Assembly (NCBI RefSeq): GCF_002077175.1
Contig: NZ_CP014943.1
Span: forward strand, 3,472,001 to 3,536,000
Origin: Colwellia sp. PAMC 21821
GTDB lineage: Bacteria; Pseudomonadota; Gammaproteobacteria; Enterobacterales; Alteromonadaceae
DNA length: 64,000 bases
Direction of reading: 5' to 3'
Each line of letters starts with the position of its first letter. Within the stretch, counting starts at the first letter, position 1. The notes below the pieces were generated by a model that was given only the letters and a program-made list of their open reading frames with translations, was not told where the DNA came from and ran no database searches. Of this stretch, positions 17,803 through 26,685 are shown piece after piece. A program made the position numbers and the translations under genes.

Positions 17803-19446
17803 TTATTTTGTATAGCTTTGATAGAAGTTAATTAAGCCTGTAGTTGAACTGTCATGCAATTCGCTAATATTACCAGAGGATAACTCTTCTTGAATATTAT
17901 TCGCTAAGCCTTTACCCAATTCCACTCCCCATTGATCAAAAGAACAAATTTGCAAAATAATGCCCTGTACAAATATTTTGTGCTCGTACATGGCGATCAA
18001 ACTGCCTAATGAGCGCGGAGATATGCGTTTCATTAATATGGTATTAGTAGGGCGGTTACCTTTATGTACTTTGTGTGGCGCAACTTTATCAATGTAGTCT
18101 TGTGTACGTCCTTTGGCTTTTAAATCTGCTCGCACTTGCGTTTCGTCAACACCTTGCATCAGCGCTTGGGTTTGCGCGAAAAAATTTGCCATTAAGGTTT
18201 CATGATGACCGTGAACCGGCGTAACACTTTCAACAGAACCGATAAAATCAGCAGGTACAACATTATTACTTTGATGTAGATATTGGTAAAAAGCATGCTG
18301 ACCGTTAATACCTAATTCGCCCCAAATTGATGGTACAGTAGGATATGAAATAGAATCACCATCCCACGAAACAGACTTACCGTTACTTTCCATTTCCGCT
18401 TGTTGTAAATAGGCTGATAACATATGTAACGATTGATCGTAAGGCAAAATTGCTTGAGATTGCGCACCTAGAAATGTGCAGTTCCAAACACTGAGTAATG
18501 CCAAAATAACCGGTGCATTTTCTGCTAGGGGCGTATTACAAAAGTGTTGATCTATTTCATGTGCACCTTCAAGTAATTCAATAAAACGCTCAAAGCCTAA
18601 ATCAATGGCGATTGGTAAACCAATAGCTGACCAAAGTGAGAAGCGACCACCAACCCAATCCCACATATCAAATATGTTTTCTTCTGCAATACCAAATTCA
18701 GTGGCATTTTTTTTATTCGACGATACCGCAACAAAATGTTGTGCAATGGCTGATTGGTCAAAAGAAGATGATACTAACCATTTCATTGCTGTTCTAGCGT
18801 TGGTCATGGTTTCGGTGGTAGTAAAGGTTTTACTTGAAACAATAAATAGCGTTTTTTCTGGGTTTAAAGGCCGAAGTACATTGGCTATTTGAGTGCCATC
18901 CACGTTTGAAACATAATGCACATTAACGCTGTTATCACTGTATTGATCTAGTGCTTCTGTGACCATTTGAGGCCCTAAATTAGAGCCGCCAACACCAATA
19001 TTAACCACATCAGTAATACGTTTGCCTGAATAGCCACTCCATAAACCTTGGCGTACTTTTTCACTAAAGGTTTTCATTTTATCTAGCGCTGCTCGCACAT
19101 CAATATTAATGTCTTTGCCATCGAGTATAATTGGCGTTTCGCTACGATTTCTTAAGGCGGTGTGTAATACGGCGCGATCTTCAGTACGGTTAATACGTTC
19201 ACCGCTAAACATTTTTTCTCGCCAAGCTTCAACATCACACTCTTTAGCCAAGTTAAATAGCAGCTCCATGGTTGATGCAGATATCAAATTTTTTGAATAA
19301 TCTAGGAGGAAAGGGGCAAGTTGAATGGAGAACTGTTCAAAACGTTTAGGGTTTTGTTTAAATAGCTCGCTCATATGTTGTGACTTCATATCAAGCGCGT
19401 GATTTTCCAGCTTTTGCCAGCTAGGTAATGAGGTTCTGTCGTGCAT
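17803..19446 (-). CDS. pgi: Glucose-6-phosphate isomerase
   Basis: Interconverts glucose 6-phosphate and fructose 6-phosphate in glycolysis and gluconeogenesis; cytoplasmic dimer. The 547 residues are the usual bacterial length. Family blocks are intact: NIGVGGSNLGPQM, VSSKTFTTTETM (phosphate site), GGRFSLWSAIGLPIA (PGI signature), MESNGKSV (catalytic Glu region), GINGQHAFYQ and the C-terminal QWGVELGK signature. Single gene with its own promoter region, where an inverted repeat is seen at 19568-19611. Confidence 0.98.
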   Translation of the reverse strand: MHDRTSLPSWQKLENHALDMKSQHMSELFKQNPKRFEQFSIQLAPFLLDYSKNLISASTMELLFNLAKECDVEAWREKMFSGERINRTEDRAVLHTALRNRSETPIILDGKDINIDVRAALDKMKTFSEKVRQGLWSGYSGKRITDVVNIGVGGSNLGPQMVTEALDQYSDNSVNVHYVSNVDGTQIANVLRPLNPEKTLFIVSSKTFTTTETMTNARTAMKWLVSSSFDQSAIAQHFVAVSSNKKNATEFGIAEENIFDMWDWVGGRFSLWSAIGLPIAIDLGFERFIELLEGAHEIDQHFCNTPLAENAPVILALLSVWNCTFLGAQSQAILPYDQSLHMLSAYLQQAEMESNGKSVSWDGDSISYPTVPSIWGELGINGQHAFYQYLHQSNNVVPADFIGSVESVTPVHGHHETLMANFFAQTQALMQGVDETQVRADLKAKGRTQDYIDKVAPHKVHKGNRPTNTILMKRISPRSLGSLIAMYEHKIFVQGIILQICSFDQWGVELGKGLANNIQEELSSGNISELHDSSTTGLINFYQSYTK

Positions 19447-19824
19447 TACTTCTCCAATGAGTATTTTAGTCTTAAAATTTTGGCGGATAAAGGCTTCACT
19501 ATAACTATACTATTTACTATATTTAGCTTAGTTGCTAATAATTAATTCGTATATTGAACTAGAGATTAGTTATTTAAATAAGTGCGTTTAAGTTACTGTA
19601 TTTAAATAACTATATTAAATTGTTAAATGCTTTACATAACGTTTGTAGAATGATTTATTACACTGGTGTGATCAAAAAACATGAACAGATAAATTGTCAC
19701 TGTTAGAGGTGTACGATTATAGGTAGTTATTTAAAATGCACGACTATTTTGGTTACTTTTTACTTTATATCACAAAAATATTTTTGTTAATTGGTCAAAA
19801 AGTAAAGAATATATACGAGTAGCT
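19447..19824. other. Intergenic between pgi and the tetR gene
   Basis: 378 AT-rich bases. Contains the pgi promoter and the inverted repeat listed separately; nothing else recognised. Confidence 0.5.
19568..19611. promoter_or_regulatory. Inverted repeat upstream of pgi
   Basis: Perfect 13-base arms AGTTATTTAAATA (19568-19580) and TATTTAAATAACT (19599-19611) with an 18-base spacer, about 120 bases before the pgi start. Each arm contains the 8-base palindrome ATTTAAAT. It could be a regulator site; the regulator is unknown. Confidence 0.4.
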
Positions 19825-20436
19825 TTATGATCTTGATCTTGATGTTGAAGCTTTAAATATGGCCATTAAGTTTTCAACAAAAGCAATGTTGTTTTGGTTT
19901 AATACCGAGACTGTGATGCCAAATGGTGCAAAGTGCAGTGTTTCAGCTAGCTCATCGGCTGTTAAGCCTACTTTACTCAGCGTTAAACGGTTGGCAGAAA
20001 TTTCTTTTTCAATTCTAGAACGAATACTATTTTTGATTAAACCTTCTTCTGCTTGAATAAGATCTTTGCAATAGGCGTGACCAGCGTGTATTAAATTTGA
20101 CCTTACTAAGCTACTCGAGACATTATTAAATAAGCCTTCACATCGCTGAATAATTAGGTCTTGTGTTTCTTGCCAAAAGTTTGCTTCAGACTTACTGTAA
20201 ATATTAATCAATATATTGTGCTGCTGAAAATGCTTTTCGAGCACAGATCTAAATAGCACTTCCTTTGACTTGAATTGCTTGTGTATAGTGACACGCGATA
20301 TGCCAGCATAACGGCTGACCATAGATATGTTTGCAGTGTCATAGCCATGTTGAAAAAAACACTCCATAGCGGTATTTAAAATTTTTTCGGTTGTGCTCGG
20401 CAAATTGTCTGCTCTTAAAAATCTAATTAGCAACAT
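19825..20436 (-). CDS. TetR/AcrR-family repressor of the adjacent RND pump
   Basis: N-terminal TetR helix-turn-helix (STTEKILNTAMECFFQHGYDTANISMVSRYAGISRVTIHKQFKSKEVLF, about residues 10-60) followed by an all-helical ligand domain. About 203 residues from the ATG at 20436. A TTG at 20463 would add nine residues but would press against the palindromic operator at 20464, so I prefer the ATG. Divergent from an efflux operon with an operator-like palindrome between, the classic AcrR-type arrangement. It would repress the pump until a toxic ligand binds. Confidence 0.85.
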   Translation of the reverse strand: MLLIRFLRADNLPSTTEKILNTAMECFFQHGYDTANISMVSRYAGISRVTIHKQFKSKEVLFRSVLEKHFQQHNILINIYSKSEANFWQETQDLIIQRCEGLFNNVSSSLVRSNLIHAGHAYCKDLIQAEEGLIKNSIRSRIEKEISANRLTLSKVGLTADELAETLHFAPFGITVSVLNQNNIAFVENLMAIFKASTSRSRS

Positions 20437-20463
20437 ATTAACGTGACTAGTTACTTTAAACAA

Positions 20464-20496
20464 CAGGTTTACATTAGTTGTTAATGTGTAAACCTG
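20464..20496. promoter_or_regulatory. Palindromic TetR operator between tetR and the RND operon
   Basis: Arms CAGGTTTACA (20464-20473) and TGTAAACCTG (20487-20496) are perfect reverse complements with a 13-base spacer. It lies between the divergent repressor and pump genes, as expected for an autoregulatory operator. Confidence 0.7.
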
Positions 20497-20549
20497 TGTT
20501 ATGATTAGTTTACTTGTTTTTATTATTTATCTGATACTTTGGGGTTAAT

Positions 20550-21596
20550 GTGAATCGAATTCTTATACTTGCCGCAGTTTTTGTACTGCAAGCTTGTTCT
20601 GAACCAACGGAAGTAAAGAAAGAGCTTGAACCTGTCGTGGTTCAACTCTCCACCGCTCGGCTAACAACTTTAGCAAATGATTATGAATTTCCAGCTATTG
20701 TGTCAGCGGTGAAAAGCGTTGACCTTAAATTTGAAGTGCCAGGGCGCTTAATTTTTGAAAACCTTATTGAAGGCAGTGAAGTTAAAAAAGGCGAGGTTTT
20801 AGCAAAAATTGACCCTAAACCCTTTCAACGAAAAGTAGAAGAGAGCCGAATTCGTCATGAAGACGCGCAACGTGATTTAAAACGAATTAAAGATGTTTTT
20901 GAAAAAAATGTTGCGTCTCAGAGAGATTATGATGAAGCTAAATCTCAGTTTTCTATTACTAAAATAGCCTTAGAAAATGCTGAACAAGATTTAAGTTACA
21001 GCACGATCAAAGCACCATTCGATGCAGTAATTGGCGCTAGATACATTGAGAATAATAGTTTAATTCGCTCTGGTGATTCACTGGCTAACTTACAAGATAG
21101 GTCAGAGCTGCATTTTACTTTTGAAGTACCCGAACGAATTATGACTGCTAATGTGGGTAATCGTGATGTAAAAGCTACTGCGCATATTATTGGTCAGGAA
21201 AATATGGTTTACAACATACATTATGTAGAGCATAAAACTACGCCTGATCCTATTACGCAAACTTATGGCGTAACCTTTGGGCTTAAAGGCGAAACAGTGA
21301 ACTTTTTTTATCCTGGTTCGCGAGCGATTGTGAACATTGTGCAAAATAATATGAAATTACAGGCATTAATTGTTCCGTTGAGTGCTTTAATCGGCAATAA
21401 CGATTCGGGCTTTAGTGTTTGGCGATTCAATTCAGCCGACAATACCTTAGCTCAAGTTAAAGTTAATGTTTCCAAGTTAAAAGGTGAATATGCCTTAGTA
21501 TCATCGGGCCTTAATAGTGGTGATAAAGTCGTTTCTGCAGCGGTAGGGCAAATGCGCGAAGGGCTAAAAGTCAGAGAATATAAGGCGACATATTAA
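20550..21596 (+). CDS. RND efflux pump periplasmic adaptor (membrane fusion protein), lipoprotein
   Basis: Links the inner-membrane RND pump to an outer-membrane channel. 348 residues starting at GTG after GGGG. Signal with lipobox (AVFVLQACSE), then HlyD/AcrA-type barrel-sandwich halves (VDLKFEVPGRL..EGSEVKKGEVLAKIDPKPF and YSTIKAPFDAVIGARYI) flanking a short alpha hairpin, and a beta-barrel plus membrane-proximal domain. The next gene starts 2 bases after its stop, so the two are translated from one transcript. No outer-membrane channel gene is nearby; a TolC elsewhere is probably used. Confidence 0.93.
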   Translation: MNRILILAAVFVLQACSEPTEVKKELEPVVVQLSTARLTTLANDYEFPAIVSAVKSVDLKFEVPGRLIFENLIEGSEVKKGEVLAKIDPKPFQRKVEESRIRHEDAQRDLKRIKDVFEKNVASQRDYDEAKSQFSITKIALENAEQDLSYSTIKAPFDAVIGARYIENNSLIRSGDSLANLQDRSELHFTFEVPERIMTANVGNRDVKATAHIIGQENMVYNIHYVEHKTTPDPITQTYGVTFGLKGETVNFFYPGSRAIVNIVQNNMKLQALIVPLSALIGNNDSGFSVWRFNSADNTLAQVKVNVSKLKGEYALVSSGLNSGDKVVSAAVGQMREGLKVREYKATY

Positions 21597-21597
21597 G

Positions 21598-24500
21598 ATG
21601 GATATAGCACGCTATTCGCTGACTAAGCCTGTTAATATTTGGCTGATGTCGATATGCTTTATTATTGGTGGCATTATTGCCATGAGTAAAATAGGGCGCT
21701 TAGAAGACCCTGCGTTTACCATAAAACAAGCGGTTATTTTTACCTATTACCCAGGTGCAAGTGCGGAAAAAGTTGAAAAAGAAGTTACTGAGCAAGTTGA
21801 AATTGCGCTGCAACAAATGTGGCAATTAGATATTTTAAGATCAGTTAGTAAACCGGGTTTTTCGCGGATTACTATGGAAATAAAGCCAACGGTTGACGGA
21901 CCATTATTACCTCAAATTTGGGACGAGTTACGTAAACGCCTTCGCGATATTGAACATGACTTACCCCTTGGTGCCAGTGCACCAGTGGTAATAGACGACT
22001 TTGGTGATGTTTATGGGATTTATTATGCATTATCGGCACCTGATTTTAGCGCGAACCAAATGCGTGAGTTTTCTCGTATTATTCGCCGTGAAGTATTAGC
22101 GGTTGACGGTGTTGCCAAGGTAAAAGTGGGAGGGATTTTAGAAGAAGAAATTGTTGCGACAATTGATAGTTATCAAATTTCTGGTTTAGGGCTTTCTTTC
22201 CCTGATCTTCAACAAGTACTAGCCAGTAATTTAAAACCTTTCAGTGGTGGTCGATTATATGTGGGTGATAAACAGATCAGGATCCCCATCGAAAGTTCGA
22301 CCAATAAAATAGCAGAAATAGAGAATTTATCTATTGTTGTTCCAGGTAAAAATGCCTCAATTAAAATTAAAGACATAGCTGAATTAAGTCTTCAACCTGT
22401 AGAAATACCAAGCGGTTTAAAACGTTTTAATGGCGAAAGAGCGATAACCCTCGCCATATCAGCACAAAATGATATTAACATCGTCGATGTTGGTCATAAA
22501 ATTGATGCGAAATTAGCGGAAGTGTTAGCTAAATTACCTACGGGTATTAATGTATCGACGATTTATAACCAAGCCAAAGTTGTTGATGAGTCAGTCGACG
22601 GATTTATTTTAAATTTAGAAATATCTGTGGTGGTGGTAACGTTAGCACTTTGTTTATTCATGGGCTGGCGTTCAGGCATTGTAGTTGGAGGCACATTATT
22701 AATTACTGTCTTAGGTACCGTATTAATAATGTGGCTTTATGATCTACAGTTAGAGCGTATTTCCTTAGGTGCAATGGTGATTGCGATGGGCATGTTAGTC
22801 GATAATGCCATTGTAGTCGCCGAAGGCATGATGTTACGTATGGAAAAAGGCAAGTCGGCAATGGAGTCTGCCAGCTTTATTGTTAAGCGCACTCAATGGC
22901 CATTGCTCGGTGCCACGATTATCGGAATAGCTGCATTTTCTGGAATTGGTTTGTCAGATGATGCCACTGGCGAATTCTTATTTTCACTGTTTGCCGTCGT
23001 ACTTATTTCTTTAATGCTTAGCTGGATACTAGCGGTAACGTTAACACCGTTACTTGGCAAATATTTTTACAAAGTGGGAGATAAAGAAGGGGCTGAAGAG
23101 TCGCATTCGTTATTTCATAAAGCTTACTTAGTGGTTTTGCGTAATGCCTTGCATTGGCGTGGTGTTACCTTGGCAATATTGGTTGTTATTACCATAAGTG
23201 CTTACGCTAGCTTTGGGTTAATCAAGCAGGGCTTTTTCCCACCGTCAAATACTCCCGTGTTTTTTGTCCATTATTGGGGGCCACAAGACTCCGATATTCG
23301 GGCTACCGAAAAATATATGAAAGCAGGTGAAAAGTTAATTCTTGAAACCGAAGGTATTGAATCATTAGCAACGTTTATTGGTGAAAGTTCAGAGCGTTTT
23401 ACTTTGGTATTCGCACCTGAATTACCTAATGAAAGTTATGGGCTGTTTTTAGTGCGCGCAAAGAACGCAGATGAAATACCGCGTTTGGCTCAGGAAATAT
23501 CAGATAAGCTCAAAGAAGCAAATCCTAAAGTTAATTTTTACGCTGAAATAATGCAGTTTGGTCCAGGTGCTGGCGCGAAAATACAAGCAAGATTTTCGGG
23601 TGAAGACCCGGCTGTTTTAAGACAGTTGGCAGCACAAGCCAAAGCGATTTATTTTGAAGATGGTAAAATTCGTGATATTCGAGATGACTGGCGAGATAAA
23701 GGTATGGTGCTAGCTCCTGAATACGATGATATTGCAGCAGGTATTGCCGGTGTTTCAAGAAGTGACTTCAGTCAAGCCATTAAGTTTTATACTGATGGCT
23801 TGCAAATAGGTCAACTTCAAGACGGTGATTATCTCTATCCTATTATTGCAAGAAATAGTAATACGAACCCTGATCAATTGGTTGGTTTAGAAAATAGTTT
23901 GGTGTGGAGTAGCAGCCAACGCACTTATGTTTCATTCAGGCAAGTTAGTGGTAAAATGAACTATGCAAGCGAAGAGCTGTTAATTAACCGCCGTGATCGC
24001 GTGCGAACGATTACTGTTAAAGCGGAAGCCGGTTATGGTGAAACCACAGGTGAAGCGTTTAATCGCACACAAGCGAAAATTGCCGATATTACTTTACCTG
24101 AAGGCTACAAACTTGAATGGGGTGGTGAATATGAGTCATCACGCAAGGCTCAAGCTGCTCTGGGGCAAGGCTTACCACTAGGATTTTTAGTCATGTTTAT
24201 TATCAGCGTTCTACTATTTGGTAAGGCAAGACAACCAATCATTATTTGGCTAATTGTACCAATGGCTGTCGTAGGTGTTGTTGCAGGCTTACTCATAGCC
24301 GATTTACCTTTTGGTTTTATGTCACTACTCGGCTTTTTAAGTTTGTTTGGTATGTTAATTAAAAATGCCATTGTTTTACTGGAAGAAATCGACTTGCAAA
24401 TACAAGAAGGGAAAGAAAAAGCATTAGCGATTGTAGAAGCCAGTTTGAGCCGTTTAAGGCCAGTTTCATTGGCCGCTATAACCACTATATTAGGTGTAAT

Positions 24501-24639
24501 GCCACTAATACTAGACCCATTCTTTGCTGATATGTCGGTGACTATTATGGGCGGTTTAGCGTTTGCTACCATATTGACCATGATCGCGGTGCCAGTGCTT
24601 TATAGTGTGCTTTATAAGATTAAAGTAGAGAAAGTTTAG
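21598..24639 (+). CDS. RND family efflux transporter permease
   Basis: Proton-driven inner-membrane drug or metabolite exporter, 1013 residues with 12 predicted membrane helices and two large periplasmic loops, the usual RND size. Seen: N-terminal helix LTKPVNIWLMSICFIIGGI, porter-domain start YPGASAEKVEKEVTEQVE, and TM4 GAMVIAMGMLVDNAIVVAEGM with one Asp rather than the Asp pair of AcrB, as in several RND subgroups. The second half repeats the fold (FGMLIKNAIVLLEEIDLQ). Probably controlled by the divergent TetR. A terminator follows. Confidence 0.95.
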   Translation: MDIARYSLTKPVNIWLMSICFIIGGIIAMSKIGRLEDPAFTIKQAVIFTYYPGASAEKVEKEVTEQVEIALQQMWQLDILRSVSKPGFSRITMEIKPTVDGPLLPQIWDELRKRLRDIEHDLPLGASAPVVIDDFGDVYGIYYALSAPDFSANQMREFSRIIRREVLAVDGVAKVKVGGILEEEIVATIDSYQISGLGLSFPDLQQVLASNLKPFSGGRLYVGDKQIRIPIESSTNKIAEIENLSIVVPGKNASIKIKDIAELSLQPVEIPSGLKRFNGERAITLAISAQNDINIVDVGHKIDAKLAEVLAKLPTGINVSTIYNQAKVVDESVDGFILNLEISVVVVTLALCLFMGWRSGIVVGGTLLITVLGTVLIMWLYDLQLERISLGAMVIAMGMLVDNAIVVAEGMMLRMEKGKSAMESASFIVKRTQWPLLGATIIGIAAFSGIGLSDDATGEFLFSLFAVVLISLMLSWILAVTLTPLLGKYFYKVGDKEGAEESHSLFHKAYLVVLRNALHWRGVTLAILVVITISAYASFGLIKQGFFPPSNTPVFFVHYWGPQDSDIRATEKYMKAGEKLILETEGIESLATFIGESSERFTLVFAPELPNESYGLFLVRAKNADEIPRLAQEISDKLKEANPKVNFYAEIMQFGPGAGAKIQARFSGEDPAVLRQLAAQAKAIYFEDGKIRDIRDDWRDKGMVLAPEYDDIAAGIAGVSRSDFSQAIKFYTDGLQIGQLQDGDYLYPIIARNSNTNPDQLVGLENSLVWSSSQRTYVSFRQVSGKMNYASEELLINRRDRVRTITVKAEAGYGETTGEAFNRTQAKIADITLPEGYKLEWGGEYESSRKAQAALGQGLPLGFLVMFIISVLLFGKARQPIIIWLIVPMAVVGVVAGLLIADLPFGFMSLLGFLSLFGMLIKNAIVLLEEIDLQIQEGKEKALAIVEASLSRLRPVSLAAITTILGVMPLILDPFFADMSVTIMGGLAFATILTMIAVPVLYSVLYKIKVEKV

Positions 24640-24683
24640 TTTGGCTATTTAGTCAGCTAAAGATTATTCTTTGGTATTGAACT

Positions 24684-24712
24684 AAAAACGAGCATTTATT
24701 TGCTCGTTTTTC
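24684..24712 (+). terminator. Rho-independent terminator of the RND operon
   Basis: AAAAACGAGCA/TGCTCGTTTTT with loop TTTATT, 45 bases after the permease stop. Confidence 0.88.
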
Positions 24713-24914
24713 TGTTTTGGCTTACTGAAAAAAACTAAAAGCCTTATGTGGTCTAAAACACTTAATGTTGTGTTTATTCTATGGCAGCAATGAGTAGATT
24801 ATGGCGTTAGGTATATAAGTGTTAATAATTATTTAGTACGCTTAGCGGAAGGTATATCGCCTTTATTTATGACGTCAACTTCAAGCTCATTGCTGCCGCT
24901 GGTGGTGTAAAGTT

Positions 24915-25166
24915 ATGGGTCGGACGTTACTAATACGTATCCATAAAATACTGTTATATGGCCTTATGAAATTATCTATCCTTGTGCTAAAAATAATATC
25001 TGTATTTTTTATCGTATTGTTAGCACTATACGCATACTACAGTTCTGACTATTACATTGGAAAAATCACTAAGTTTGAGATTGAAAAAAAGTTAGGTTTC
25101 ACCTTCCAATACCCTACAGATGTGCTGGAGTATGAAATCAGACAATTAACAAGACACTCATCCTAA
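24915..25166 (+). CDS. Small single-pass membrane protein, hypothetical
   Basis: Up to 83 residues; an internal ATG at 24966 (MKLSILVLKIISVFF) gives 66. One strong hydrophobic segment (about 18-45), then a basic/polar tail. I do not recognise a family. The last codons and the stop coincide with a REP-like motif (GACACTCATCC at 25153-25163), so the end of the protein may have been replaced by a repeat. No clear ribosome site. Real gene status uncertain. Confidence 0.35.
   Translation: MGRTLLIRIHKILLYGLMKLSILVLKIISVFFIVLLALYAYYSSDYYIGKITKFEIEKKLGFTFQYPTDVLEYEIRQLTRHSS
25153..25163 (+). repeat. RAYT-associated REP-like motif, copy 1
   Basis: TTAACAAGACACTCATCC. The same GACACTCATCC core recurs at 26611 just before the RAYT transposase gene, with related forms at 26087 and, inverted, at 27868. 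Confidence 0.5.
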
Positions 25167-25560
25167 GGAATTAACAAGCTAACTAGACGTCGGGCTATAA
25201 GCGCGCTCCCAAATCGAAGATTTTCTCACTCCTTCGGCAGCTGGGGCCTTCTCCACATTAACTGAATCGGTACCAAATTCTCCGACGGCTCTGGGGAGCA
25301 TAAAAACAGTTGTAGCTGACACTGCTAAAGGTCTCCCCCTTCAAGCATTGTTTGCAAAAAAAAACCACCCGAAGGGGGCTTAATCACAGGGAGCTATAAA
25401 GCCCATTTTAAAACGTCAAATCGAGAAGTGGTCTCCACATATCGCTCGATGTTTCAATGATGGATCCCGCCACCTTCATCACGCACCACCTTCATCACGC
25501 GCCACCCCGTAAAGGGCGGCTTTAGTTCGAGTTCTCTGAGGGAACTCAATCACCAATAAA
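25167..25560. other. GC-richer non-coding stretch with hairpins and a short direct repeat
   Basis: About 390 bases of distinctly higher GC than the surroundings. Inverted repeat CCCCCTTC (25335) / GAAGGGGG (25371) with a poly-A loop, direct repeat CACCTTCATCACGC at 25471 and 25487 (period 16), and a terminator-like hairpin GCCACCCCGTAAAGGGCGGC at about 25502. A 55-codon frame without a start codon runs to the TAA near 25380 (QIEDFLTPSAAG...). It looks like foreign DNA, possibly phage or plasmid remnant; no family recognised. Confidence 0.4.
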
Positions 25561-25578
25561 TAGGTTCGAGCAGGGGAA

Positions 25579-26004
25579 TTATCCCTCATTTTTAATGTTA
25601 TAGGCACAGAATCCATCAAACAGGAAAATCATTTCCTGACCAAGCTTTTGATTCCCGTATCTGTCTTTATTGTTTAGTTGTCGTTGAGATATTCTGACAT
25701 TATGTGCGCCATAATAAACAGTTTTATACTGCCCTTTGTAACGGAGACAGTCACTTTTAGCCATATCGCCAAAGTTATTTTTTAGGGCTTCAAAAGCCAT
25801 TGCTTCTACTTCAACTTCTACGCCGTCAATGAATGTTCTTTTCATTATTGTGTTTCCAATTATGCGTAAATCTGAGTGCAGGTCTTTGATACTGCCAATT
25901 GTTGGGCCTATTTTTTTAAAAGATGTATTCATTGTTTCAGCATGAGCAGTATTGTCCATCCCTATAACACCTAACAGACTAGCGACTAATAGTAATTTCT
26001 TCAT
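25579..26004 (-). CDS. Small secreted protein, hypothetical
   Basis: 141 residues with a clear Sec signal peptide (MKKLLLVASLLGVIGMDNTAHA, cleavage after AHA). The mature part has two Cys residues (SDCLRYKGQYK and DGFCAYN) that could form a disulfide in the periplasm. The N-terminal half is polar and the centre has VEVEVEAMAFEALKNNF. No family recognised. It stands alone on the minus strand in an accessory region, next to GC-richer DNA and REP-like motifs. Confidence 0.65.
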   Translation of the reverse strand: MKKLLLVASLLGVIGMDNTAHAETMNTSFKKIGPTIGSIKDLHSDLRIIGNTIMKRTFIDGVEVEVEAMAFEALKNNFGDMAKSDCLRYKGQYKTVYYGAHNVRISQRQLNNKDRYGNQKLGQEMIFLFDGFCAYNIKNEG

Positions 26005-26086
26005 TGTTATTTTTGTCTCCCTGTAAAAAAGCCGATTATTCTAACAGGATTTACAATAACATCAATAACTTATTGATGAATTAACA

Positions 26087-26122
26087 GGACATCCACTCCG
26101 ATAAATTAACAGAGCACCCACT
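26087..26122 (+). repeat. Tandem RAYT-associated REP-like motifs, copies 2 and 3
   Basis: ATTAACAGGACATCCACTCC followed after 4 bases by ATTAACAGAGCACCCACTC (core ends 26122). Both are variants of the ATTAACAxGACACTCATCC motif found around the RAYT gene. A further GAATTAACAGG start occurs at 26536. Confidence 0.5.
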
Positions 26123-26189
26123 CAAGTTTCCATTTTATTAACGCTGTACTATGCTTGTGCGCAAATAGGAATTTAATCAGGAAGCTAGG

Positions 26190-26238
26190 ATGGCAACCCC
26201 TCAAAAAAAACAAATCAGTTTAGTCGATACCTCGTATT
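26190..26238 (+). pseudogene. 5' remnant of a second RAYT transposase gene
   Basis: ATG at 26190, after an AGGAAGCTAGG ribosome site, opens MATPQKKQISLVDTSY. The intact RAYT at 26686 begins MATPRKQQISLVDTPYYHC, so 13 of the first 16 residues match. Similarity stops abruptly at 26238/26239, where sequence beginning GTGTGCCC follows. It is a decayed sibling copy, about 500 bases upstream of the intact gene and in the same orientation. Confidence 0.7.
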
Positions 26239-26540
26239 GTGTGCCCAGAGTTCAGCACTAGCATGGAATGCTTTAATGAACCACGAGTCTAACTGAAACA
26301 CATGAATAATGCGGCAGGAGCCAAAGTATTCATGGCGCTATCTGGTTGTGCAGATAGTTGAGTTTAAGCGGCAGTGACTTATCGTATGCTGATAAGGTGA
26401 TGTAACTCGCTGACAACGGGAAGTGAGACGAATTCGTTACGTCAACAGGCTTCTCTAAACTGAGTATTGAACGGATGAAGAACATGAACCGATTAACTCG
26501 CATCTAAGGGCTGAAGTGTCGCCACTACCTACACGAATTA
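26239..26540 (+). mobile_element. Probable 5' fragment of a group II intron
   Basis: Directly after the RAYT remnant the sequence starts GTGTGCCC, matching the GUGYG 5' end of group II introns. It then runs for about 300 bases with no reading frame, through domain-I-like text (GCATGGAATGCTTTAATGAACC, GGCAGGAGCC, CGGGAAGTGAG). No reverse transcriptase frame, domain V or 3' exon is seen; the fragment ends near a GAATTAACAGG REP piece at 26536. The call is by resemblance only and needs a covariance-model search. Confidence 0.4.
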
Positions 26541-26610
26541 ACAGGTAGTATTATGCTGTAATATTGTGAATAGTTCGGACAATATTACCAATTTTCAAGA
26601 AAATTAAAAA

Positions 26611-26621
26611 GACACTCATCC
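26611..26621 (+). repeat. RAYT-associated REP-like motif, copy 4
   Basis: AATTAAAAAGACACTCATCC, 65 bases before the RAYT start. Same core as copy 1. Confidence 0.5.
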
Positions 26622-26685
26622 ATAATTGAAAATACTGAACACTGCACTAAACTAACATAACCCACTACTTTATCTCAGGTGAGTT

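Noticed and set aside
20437..20463. Upstream TTG start for the TetR gene
   Set aside because: It abuts the operator palindrome and adds residues without family similarity.
24683..24830. attC site ending in GGCGTTAGGT near 24812
   Set aside because: The core heptamer GTTAGGT fits GTTRRRY, but no long paired arms precede it.
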